Assembly: GCA_023053575.1 (NCBI GenBank) | Contig: JAKZAP010000010.1 | Location: 16,453,225 to 16,517,224 of the forward strand | DNA length: 64,000 bases | Source of the DNA: Branchinecta lynchi | Lineage: Eukaryota; Arthropoda; Branchiopoda; Anostraca; Branchinectidae | Direction: 5' to 3' | In this document: one piece after another, positions 11,101 through 23,100 of the stretch | Numbering within the stretch: position 1 is the first letter of the stretch | How the letters are laid out: the number at the start of each line of letters is the position of its first letter | Notes under the pieces: model-generated | Told to the model about the DNA's origin: nothing | Seen by the model: the letters and a program-made list of their open reading frames with translations, nothing else | Databases searched by the model: none | Program-made: the position numbers and the translations under genes

Positions 11101-14100
11101 AGAAAACCAAGTTCAGATATACCTCTATAAGCCATATCTATTTTGATAATACTGACCGAAACTTCCTGCTTTACTTCTGTCAAATTTTCGGTTTCGCCGA
11201 GTTCCGAGCGAACTACTAGTCCAGCAAAAAAGAAAATTCATCCCTATAAAGAACATCTAATCAACTTTAAATAAAACTTTGAACTAAAAAATTCCTGTTA
11301 CAACCGGATTCCGGAGTAAGTATATGTCCGGGTGAAAAATTATTGTCATATGAAGACTCAGCGTCTGTTCTTACCCCTAAATCTGTCATATAATCAACTT
11401 CAGATGAAACTTTTGCTTTTAACATATTTTTCGGTTTTGGCCGGATTCGAGGCGAACTATAAGTGTCCGGCGAGAAAATGGTTTTCATCATTATGGTCAG
11501 CATGTTTTCTTACCCTTAAATCAAACATTTAATCAGCTTCAAATGAAACTTTTACTTTTAACCAACTTTCCGGTTTTCGCAGGATTCCGGACGAACTACT
11601 TTTCCGGCGAAAAGATGGTTTTGATCACCGTGTTCAGCATGTCTTGTTACTCCTAAATCAAACATTTAATCAACTTTAAATGACACTTTTACTTTTAACC
11701 CACTTTCCGGCTTTTGCCGGATTCCAGACGAGCTAGTTGTCCGGCGAGAAAATGCTTTTCACCATCGTGCTCAGCATGTGTTCTTACCCCATAATCGAAT
11801 ATCACATTAGCTATTTAAAAATGTTTTTGTTTGTCCCTTAATTTGAACCCCCTCCCCCACCCCTAAATGTAGGGCTACATAGCCCATCTAGGAACTTAAC
11901 CTTACCCTTGACCCAAACAATCCTCACACCAGGTTTCATCAAAAATATCTCATTCCCTTCGAGAGTAATCGTGCTTACATACGGACGGAAAGACGGACAA
12001 CTTTTGCGATGTCACAGGTATCCCTCCACTTACGTTTTGGGATCCCAAAAACATGAAGGGTGAAGCATGGCTTTCGGTTCCTGTGCTATCAGGATTTTTA
12101 GCCTAGAAAAACACATCTTCGAGATAGAAAGTGGGATTGGCTCATTTAGTTAGGCGCTCCACCCACCTTGCTAAGCTGCCGTGTTCTACTGACTTTATTC
12201 TCTTCCCTGGACGATCTAAAAACCACAAGATATCACGTCAACCTGCTGCAGAGCAAACCAAATCTTAATGGCGACAAAAGACATTATTCCTCATGAGACT
12301 TCCAAGAGAACTCTTGTGTTACGTTTTCGCTGATCCGACAATCCAACCATCGAAAAGTTGTCGACTCAAGAATCAAGGTCAGCAAAAACCAAAACTAATG
12401 GGCCTAAAAAAAAAAACCAACCCATATGTCTATTGTCGTATACCTGTATTTTTGTAGATAGTGTGCTCATGTCTTTTTGTTCTTGTTTTCTTTTTCTTTT
12501 ACAATTTATACTCCGTACTCATTCCTTGTGAATATTTGGGTAACAAATTTACTTGCTTACTTAATTTACTGAGGAGTTGGATTAATCGTAGTGAGGGGCA
12601 GAAGGGTAACTCTGAAACTACAGTAATATAAATGCGTTACAATCCTATATCGCAACAAGGATTCCGACTTTTGGGTCGCTTGTTTGAATTGGCATGATGT
12701 CGTGAAATCAAAATCATACCTCAGTGTACCGAATTAATTCAGAGGTGCATACTAACCCCGGTAGGTGGGAGTAGGGGAGGAGGGGACAAGGGGCACGAAA
12801 GTTTAAGTCTACCTACCTGTAAACTTTGCCTCTTCTCGTCCTTCCCGCTCTGCCTGCACGCTGTACTGCCGCAGCTTTCGAGATCGGTACAATTCCCAGA
12901 GTGTCGATTTGGGTCAGGGGGTCGTAACATCGAAGCTTCACGAATCCCGAGTCAACAACTAAAACAAAAGAAATAATAGTAACAACTTCTTACTTCCTTC
13001 CTTCCTTATTCCTTAGTCGGAAAACGACAATTACAAGTCAGTTACTCCGGTCCCTCATATGCCAAACAAGTTTGATCGTCCAAGCCCAGTGGTTCCCAAC
13101 CGGTGGTACGCGTACCCAAAGGAGTACGGGAGACCCTTGCAAGGGGTACGCGAAGGTACCAAAATCAGTTTAGTCTGTAGCTTCAAAATCTCGCCTCACT
13201 AATTTTTTATTTCCGAAAGCCCAATGCTACCAGTGGAGGCGTCACTAGCCAAAATGTTATTTGGGGGGCAAGGTATTGTTACTGACTGGTTGGTTACTAC
13301 TGGTTACTACAGACTGTTAAAAAAAAAAAAAAAAAAAAAAAAACAGTTTTCTAGGAGAATTCGCGGACCTTCGCGCCGACTCCTTTCTTTTTAACCGTCT
13401 GGAAGACCGCTTTGAGAGTAGGGGTGTTCCCAATCCGTGCATGACGGCTATGATAATAAGCCCGTAGTGAAAGTCAATCAAATAATGTTGATTCCAAAAC
13501 AGCTAATATACTGCCCTAAAATCTGTTCCTGTTTCAAACAACGCTATTTCAAGAGGAATCGAAGACGTTGCAAGTGATATTGTCATTCAGGTTGCTAATT
13601 AAGCTAACGAAAACGTTTGCAAAAAGGGGGTACGCAACCTTTTCGAACCATGATTAGGGTTACGCGGTACGGAAAAGGTTGGGAACCACTGTCCTCGCCG
13701 ACCTGCATGTACCCGAACTCGCCAGAATATTTCCGGTCCCCCTACAGCTCCGCCCACAAGGGACCGGTTAAGTAGGTAAGGGTTGGGTTTAATAATAAGT
13801 TCGAGGGCTGATGACTTACCGCCAGGTGTAAGACGAAAGGGTAAGGGAAAAAAGAGGAAAGGTCAGGTCGTTACTTCTGCCGTAAGAAGATATGAACGAG
13901 AAACGTATGCCTCCTTTTGTGTAAATGCATAGTTACAGGGACTAAAGTTTTTGAGGCAGGGGAGTAATAAATGTTGAAGGATTTTTTTTGTTTAAGTTAC
14001 CCAAGTTAAATTTCAAACACCGGAGTAATTTGTTGATGAGAGGTTGTGTTTATAATATACGTAAAGCGATTTAATGAATATATGATAGTGCGTTAGTATA

Positions 14101-17100
14101 TTTTTTTGTTGCATGACGGCCTTATGGCTTCAATATGCAAATAAATCTTTGATTTTATTATACTCCGTTATTAAGATTGTACTTAAACAAATGAATACTG
14201 CCACCCATAATCAATTAATCAACTATTTTGTTTAATTCGTGATATTACAATCACATATTGAAAATTACACTAACACAGTATTATTCTTTACTAAATATAT
14301 ACCGGTACAATAATTTCATCCATTCGGTGGCACGCGGCAATAGCACAGTCGACGGAAAAGGTGGTAGAAATGGCCAGAACGGCATTCTGCCTTCTCACGA
14401 ATTGCCTTTAAAAGTGGATTTTCGAAACTTCTAACCTTACAACAAAACTAACTGTCGCTTTCCATCTCATAACATCAAAAGATTCAATTTCATTTTCTAA
14501 AAACATTTGACTAGCAAAGTAACGACGACTGTATGAAAGGAGATGACGGAATGCATTGTTAAGACAAACTTTTAGTTTACGCATCGTCGTCTCAAGAAAA
14601 AAGTTGGAGACAGTATAGATGTGTGCAATACGTCTTAAATAAAAGAATTCTGACCCGCACTGTACAAAATTTAAAATTACGAATTAAATGGTTCGCACGC
14701 GCGCAAAGACCCGGATACTGACTCGAAATTGCTGAATCGTCATACAGGTTGTCATCTAAAAAATAACCTAAGTACTTCACTTTGTGTACTCTCTTCAGAA
14801 CAAAATCACCAAGTCGAATAGCCGGAAATATCAGGGATTTAAAATGTTTCAGACACAGCTCGCTTAGGGTGGAGTTAGTTTACAGTGTATAAATTTGTTT
14901 TTATTTATATGAACTAAACTTGTAGATAACGATCGGACAAAAAAACTAAATTTATTAATTTATTGATCTTACCATACGTGATGTTTGGGATGGTCACAGA
15001 CGCTTCTGTCACATTGGTTGAGACTACAACTTTTCTTACACCGTGCGGAGACCGTTGAAAGACACGCAGCTGCTCCCTGTTCCCCAAAGAAGCGTACATA
15101 GGCACAGCCATCATCTCTCCTAGAAAAAAGCCAAACCGTCTGAGAGTGTGCAACACCTGCACCGTCAACCCTTTTGACCACACGTAACACGAGGAACGTT
15201 GTCGGACAGTTGAAAAAAAAACAGTTGAATTTTTCTGAAAAACAGTCGATTTTTCTGAAGAAAACTCGATCTTTCTGAAAACAATCGATAAAAACCACCA
15301 GGCAGTCGGTAAAAACCTTCACACACACACACATTTTGAGAAGCGACTCTGTTTTTTGGTTGTCAACTTAATTGACACTAGTTGAACGAGGGGTCACAAA
15401 AAATCAACGAAGAAAAAAGGCAAACGAATATACGCGAATATACTGGAATAAAAGGTGATTATTTATGGAAGACAACCGACACCCTTCTTCAGCGCAGACA
15501 CAAACTTTCGAGGACAAAATTGCCAAAACAAGGATAAAGATCAAGAATGAAAAAAAAACGAAACAAAGCAGAAAACCAACAATAAAAACAAAACTTGAAG
15601 AACTGAAAGCCTAAAATAAAGACAGCGAGCCCCCACCAATACCTGCAAATAACAAATAGGACTGTTCTCGCTTGGTACTAGCGAGTGACGGGGGTCATTA
15701 CTACTGGTAAGCCATGTCCCTGCCAGCTAATAACCTGTTTCCATATACTATTCTATTTTAACGAATGCTATGGTCATACAAACAAAAAATTTTGCTTCAG
15801 GATCAAAATCATGTTCTTTGTTTAGTGTAACAGGATCTGTAATAATAATAATATAACTGCAGTAAAAAGGCTTCAGCCGCTGTTACTTTCTCGAGACACT
15901 GTGTACACTAAATTGAATTTCAGCCAGGTGTGGACGATCCACGCCTGCTTTAAACTGATTGATATTTTCGGCATTTACGACATTTTCGGGGAGATTACTC
16001 CAGTATTCCACTATCCGGTTTTTAAAGCTCCATTTTACAATGTCTTTTCGGAATTTTAGTAGTTTGAATTTTAGTGGTTTGGAATTTTGTAGTTTTGTTT
16101 CGGTACACCCCCCAATTCTCTCAGTTTAATTTTTTGTGACGCGTAATAGCACATCCTCACAAGCAGTGCGATTGCTGAGCTACTGATCGATTTTTGCTTG
16201 TATTTTATAATGCATTTGTATTTTTGTGTAAAATTAAAAAAATTGAACTTAAACTTTTGACGGAACTATTATACTACCAATACCACTACAAATACTCTGC
16301 AGTAAATGAGAGAGGAATTCCGAATTTGAATGGAAAGCTCTTTAAAGGCTTTCATCGCGTCAAAATATTCAAACATTTTCATCGTATTCGTGTCTTAAAC
16401 TTTACATGTACTAAGAACAAATTAAAGTTTCGAAGGCCTCGTAGTGACATTATCAACGCATTTCAGATAATTAAGGAGTAGATGATCTTGACCCTAATTC
16501 TTTTTCCAGTTCAATCACTACCATACAACCCGTCAACACCCTTATAAACTGTAGCCTACCATCCGAAATCACATAAAAATTGGCCAGTATTCATTCGCCA
16601 ATAGGGAACTGAACCGTGGAACAGCTTGCCAAAAGAGTTGTTGATTCAGGCAGTATCCAAACGTTTAAGCGTGGTATAGTCGACACCCTATTTTACTCAG
16701 TTACTTTTCTAGTTTCAACATTTATTTACTTTCGTAGTCTTTCAGTTTCTCTGTGTAAAGTGTATGTAATCTACTTGTGTAGTAATGGCGACAAGCTAAA
16801 AGCTTAACGCCAAATGCAATAATAAATGAATAAATACAAAATTAACTGGGTTCTTTAAGTGAATTCCTACCGTGCATTCGTTTCAGCATGACTGACCATT
16901 CGTTCAGAAGTTCGACGGCAGTCTTCACTTCATCCTGTCCCGTCAAGAACACAAGGACATCGCCGGGAGGTTCGCTTTTGTGGATCTCAACGACGGACTC
17001 CACTGCAGCTTTGATGTAGTCAGGAACCGGTTCTGGAAACAAATGAAATAGCATGAGCCCATGCCTAAAAACCAATGGGATAGTTAAATGGTGACAAGTG

Positions 17101-20100
17101 TCAGAAAATTGTCAGTGCCGACCTATTAAACAACGACTGTCATCACTACAGCAAAGACAATCTGCATCGGTTGTGTTTTTGCAGATACCATGGTATCTGA
17201 TACTATTTTAACTCGATCTGCATTTTGTCGTTTTTGCAGTTACCATGGAGTCTGATACCACAGTTGCGACAATTGCCGAAATTCGTGTTTTTAGCCCCCC
17301 CCCCCCCCAAATGAACACTTAAAATAGTAAATTTCTTTCCCACCAATCTGACAAAACCTAGGTTCTTGGCACTTATGTTGGTGACGACGAAAGTAAGACC
17401 GTTGCATCTCAATATCAGGTACCGCAGTAAATAGCTAGATACTCAGTGGCAACTCATATGGCGCTCATGTGGTACTTGTAAGAGCAGTTAGCATCTTTTC
17501 AGATAAGGTTTGAAATTGTCAAGGTAGGATCTCTCTCCCGAGATTCCTTTCACCAGAAGACGGGGTTGAAATAGTAAATCTGAAATGGTTATTCCACGCG
17601 TTGACAACTGTTAAAGAATACAAGTTTTGTCGTTTTGTCCGGTTTGTAGTTTCGTCCGGTTAACGCGTGAATCAATGGTAAGAGCAAATAATCTAGCTGT
17701 GATGGTTCTGTGCCTGAACGGATCTGACCACGAAGTACTTGACAGTGTTTTCACGAGATCTCCGGTGGCTACCTTGGAGCTTCGCACATCGTCATCGAAA
17801 TTGATCCAGCTTGAAACGGAACATTTGAGACATTGGCTCTTGTCACTTGTCAAGATTTATGCACATCCGATAACCCATTCGAAAGTTATTAATGCCACCA
17901 AATTCCTGATTTCATATACCTCCGTCCCCACGCGGATCGAATGAAGTGGCTATTCCCAAGTCAATCTGTCCAGTCCTGGATACAACTGCCGAGTTTCATC
18001 GTCCTAAATAACCTGAAAGTACCGTAACGTAAGGTAACGTAACACCGGCATTCTGGGAAAACAGCTACACCCACAATGCCCAGGTTCGATCCTGTTCTGT
18101 CTATACTGTATCTGGGGTTTATAATTATGCTCCCCATCAAGTATGGAAGTAAGAATACCTAAGATCGCAGCCACTGGAATTCCGGGAAACCCCCTCAGAT
18201 TCCCCCCACAGTGACAAGACCCGGTCCTGCTTTGTCAATAATGTATCTAGTCAATCAATCAATCAAATCGTTTATTGATAAACCAACTTCGTAGCTTTCT
18301 TCGTTAGAAGATGCTAAATTACGCTGGTCGTACATTAATAAAATAAATAAATTACACTAGTTATTCGCTTTGTTAAAAGTCTCTGGAAAAAAGGGCACAA
18401 ACGAGTTCATGAACCTTGAGGTTCGTCCTCTGACAGGCACTAGTTTGTTTTGCTGTCTTGTCCTGCTATTTTTCGGGGTTTAGTCTTGTTCTTCCTACCA
18501 AGTTCCGTCACGATCCCTCGAAAGTAACTGTTTCACCAGATTTCCGGTGCCCCCTCAAGTTGTTCTCATTTGTTCTTGACATTGTCAAGTTTCCGATCAC
18601 CCGTTCCCAAGCTACGCATGTCACTAGATTCAGGATTCCCCATCCCTCCACTCCCCCCACGATGACCGGATCTGGAAAGGGATTATTATTTCCAAGTTAA
18701 TCTGGTCAGGTCCCTGCTAGGCCTGCCTAGTTTCAGTGTCCTAGCTTATGTGGAAGTGCCAAAACTAGCAAAACCGGGGCAGACCGACAGACATTACAAT
18801 CGCTAGCCTTTATGGAATCTGATTAAGCTCAAGTGCCATAAAACGACTTTTGACTGTGGTATGAGATACCATGGTATCTGCAAAAACGCAAAAATTCGAT
18901 CATATCTGAAGGGCGAGGTAGAGCTAATACCATAAAATCTTTTGAGACTACTTTTCACGTTCATTGACAGAGCCTTGTCGCCGAACAATCGAAGAACAAC
19001 ATAGCGCAGGAGAAAAACAAATGTCTGATCTCATACAAAGATATATCTGATGATATCAAGCTAATGAAACTAGAGCAGATCGTTCGGTCAAGCCATACCT
19101 TTCAGATAGAAAACCTCCACGGGGTGCATGTTTCCAGAAATGCTAATCACAGCAGAAGTTGATGTTTCACCGCCAGTCTCTTCCGACAAATCAAAGTAGT
19201 CCCTCAAGTGGTCAGCGTCAACAGTCGCAGAGGAGATGATAATTCTAAGATCTGGTCTTTGCTGCGAAGAAAAAGATATGCTAACATGGGCTATAACATC
19301 CAGGAGGAAAATACGCGAGGTAGCGCTCTGTTTCGACGTAATTAAAGCGGACCACAAACAATGGTCTTTCTACCACACACACAATGATAACCATCCCTAC
19401 TGCCACTATGAATGGAATGGAATGTAATTACCGAAAAAAGCCCGAGGGCCATGGTTCAGAACCATGAAAAATAAACACCGTAAAACAATGAGCAAAAAAA
19501 AAAAAAAACACAAAATTTCCTAGGTTTGAAATAATTCGGTCTGGAATAAATCTCATCAGGGACAGCCGTTGTGGCACGTAGGGAGCCAACGATCAAAATA
19601 ATAATTTCCATCTCATGCTCTAATCAGAGGCGTTACTAGCCAAAATGTTTGGGGGGGCGAGGCATTTACCGACTAGCTGGTAATTTTCACCGACTTTTTC
19701 TGCAGAAAAAACGACTGTTTTCAACAATAAAAATGACATTTGAAAAAAATCGACTGATTTTCCGAAAATTCCACTGATTTTCAGAAAAACCGACTATTTT
19801 GATGAAAAATCGACCAATATTCAGAAAAACCGACTGTTTTCATAAAAAAATCAACTGTTTTGACTAAAAGTCGCGGCGCTTCGCGCCGACTCTGTATTTT
19901 TTACCGACTGGCCGACGGTTTTGGGGGGGGGCCCCCCTCCCCCCCCAGTCGTGACGCCTCTGGCTCTAATAACTCTTTATTACAAATAAAATACAAATAA
20001 ATTTAAAAAACAAGCCAAGTGTGGTACTTCGGAAGACATATAACCAATTAAGTTGTATAATTATTTGCTAATCAAACATGGAAAATTTCGTCATGTGAAA

Positions 20101-23100
20101 AAGAAGAAATTCTGCGTGGTTTTTTTCTCGAGCCAAAACAGCAATCCGGCAATCAAGTTCAAATCTAAATAAACTGGTGGCTTCCGATCAGTAGGAGAAG
20201 GTAAACAGAATGTTTTGGATTAGGTCTTTAATTACCTTCCGCTAATTTTCTCCATGTTTCACACCTGCGCGAATCTCATCATGATAATTACAACCACAGA
20301 AAACCTACTAGTCGACACCCAAATATGCCGTGGTACTTACTCATTTGGGGATATTGTGAGGGATAGAAAATGCCGCAGGAGAGGCCTCTTTCAGAAAATG
20401 TTCCAGAGGAAGCTCTTATGGAAAAGCACGGCTAGAACACACAGATGGAAACTACTAGCCTAAGGCGTATTCTCGCTGTTCCCCGAGGACTCCTCCGAGA
20501 ATGGAAGGGAACGGCGAGAATAGAGGGAGTCACTCCACACGGACTCCGCGTACGGAAAACACTTTCTTTAGCATTTATCTGCCCTGTTATTGTTTATTTT
20601 TTTTTTCCTGTTGACAACTTATTTTATCTAGGTTTATGACTAAAAAGAATCGTATTTGGGCTCGGCCCACGAGGGATATGTTTTGCTTTATTTTCAAATA
20701 AATTAAAACTGAATTGAAAACAACGAAAACACTTCCAAGATGGATTTTGTTCTAAAAATAAATATGCAGCTGATGAAATTACTCTGGATCCACTTTATTT
20801 TTGGTTTTGCTTATTCAATTGTTTTTAATTGATATTACATTGCACCAACACTAGCAAAACTGATTTCACTCTGAACACTAAAGGGAGTCCTTTGATGATG
20901 GTGATGATAATCGGAGCATTCCCTATCAGTGGGGACTCGCGAGAATATGGGGAGTGAGTCCCCGCGACAAATAAAAACGCGGAAACTCCTCAAGTATAGT
21001 CCTCGGTGAACGACGAGAATACGCCTTTAGCTTCAAAGATACACAAAAGACTCTGCTTGGAAATAAAACTTTGCACATATTCCTACCTTGATAATTTTCT
21101 TGAGTAGTCCAAGCACCAGATCTGTCAGAAGTGTTCGTTCATGAACCTCATCAACCATCAGGAAAGAGTATTTCTTGAGCATCGGGTCGTACATGATCTC
21201 CCGAAGTAACATTCCCTCCGTCAAGTACTAAAAATCATCAGTTTTTGTTTTGACGAGGTGCTCTCTTAGACGCATAAAGCGGGGTCTTGACGAGTTTCTT
21301 CTGATCTTTCAAAAACCCGGACTCTCATAACATCCACCAAGGAGCTATTTCGTTCAACAAAATCCAAGCAGTCAATAGAAAGATAAGATAGTTTTATTGA
21401 CCCAACTCGTAGCGCCGAATTGGAACTAAATATGTCAACCATTATAGTTAACGGACTAAAATAATTCGAATATACAGAATTATTAAAAAAAAAATACGTC
21501 ACTTGGAATCCGCCAGTTTTTTTGTTAATTTTGTCTGTAAAATAAGGTACAAAATAATTCAAGTACCGGTTTGTACAACCATAAAATTACTTTATTTCAA
21601 CTATTAATCACTTCATTTCAATCCTAATCGCACTGGGCTGGCGCTCGCCTAACATGGCAATTTCTTTGTAAATTTGTAAGCATTGACGTGGGGGTGGTAT
21701 GGGTACAGTGTTGCTGATAACTGGTACGTTAACTGATTAAGACAGTTGACAGTTGACAAGACGCCCCATCCTTGAATACGCCTCCTGTCTGGGCCCCGTC
21801 AGTAGTAAGAACCGCCTATTTAACAGTGCTGACACACGATAAGGATAGGATGCTCCCGGACTGGAATTCCTGCCCGGATTATTGCCACCATCATCACTTC
21901 CATATGGAAAAGTTGAAATTTTTTCAACTTGATGATGAAAGTGCAGGAAATCCGGCCGGGAAATCCTGATCTTGTGTTCGCACTTTAATGCAGGAACTGG
22001 AGTCCATCCAGAAACAGGCAACCAGGATAATCCTAAGTAATAGAGACATTTCCTACCACGATGCGCTCGCAACCCTTGAACTCCAAAGTCTAGAACTCAG
22101 GTTGGGTGACCTTATCCTGAGGTTTGGCAAAATGCTGCTGTCTAACCCTGCTCACCGTGACCTTGCCCCGACAGTCAGCTGCAGGAGACAGGAACTATTG
22201 TGCCTGTGCGTGCTCGGACAAATCGCTAAAAGAACTCTTTCCTGACCTTTTTTACGTCCTTGTACAATAGTGTATAATAACATGTTTTGTAGTACAACAT
22301 AAAATTAGCCACTGAGCTGCGATTGTTGTGTAATAACCCATTTACTTCCTTAATAGCATTTACTACTGCTAGCTGCGGACCGTCAACATAAAAAATTACG
22401 AATCACGGCCGATTGATATTCTGGCGGTTAAAATTACGAATAAAATTAGGCACAAACGAACGTAGATACAAATGGGTACAAACTCAGCTTAGACTGCAGA
22501 AAACGCCGTCGGAGGTGCTTAGGACTCCCACTCATGCTGTACCATTTATGGCAATAGTTGCGTTTTTACCGATACCGTAGTTCCCGTGGTATCTGACACG
22601 GTCGGACCGTGGTAACTGATCACGGTATCTGGAAAAGTCATCTCACCTCCATTATCTACCAACAATAGAGCCTAGGATTTTGTCAAATTGGTGGGAAAGA
22701 AGTTTGGCACTTACTGATTTGTCTGGATATCAGTTTTTCTTTTGAGGTGACTTCGTAAAGCGCAATTTCGGCAATTGTCATTTTTGCAGAATAACCTGGT
22801 AGCTGATACCACAGTAACTGCAAAAACAAGTAATTGCAGATCCAGTTACCGTGGTAACAGATACCATGGTATCTGCAAATACGCAACTAATATGCCCAAT
22901 AATGTGGCAATACTTGCGATACGATACGAATTTATTAGGTCAGAATAATAGTTAAATAGGACCCTATCAATAAATTATAAAACATACTGTCATGTCACTT
23001 ACCCATTAAAATGCTTTACAAAATACTGACGAAAAGAAGATCTATACCGGTTAGAAGTTGATGGTTTGCAGGGCTCTAATTTATTTTGATGCCTCGTGCT

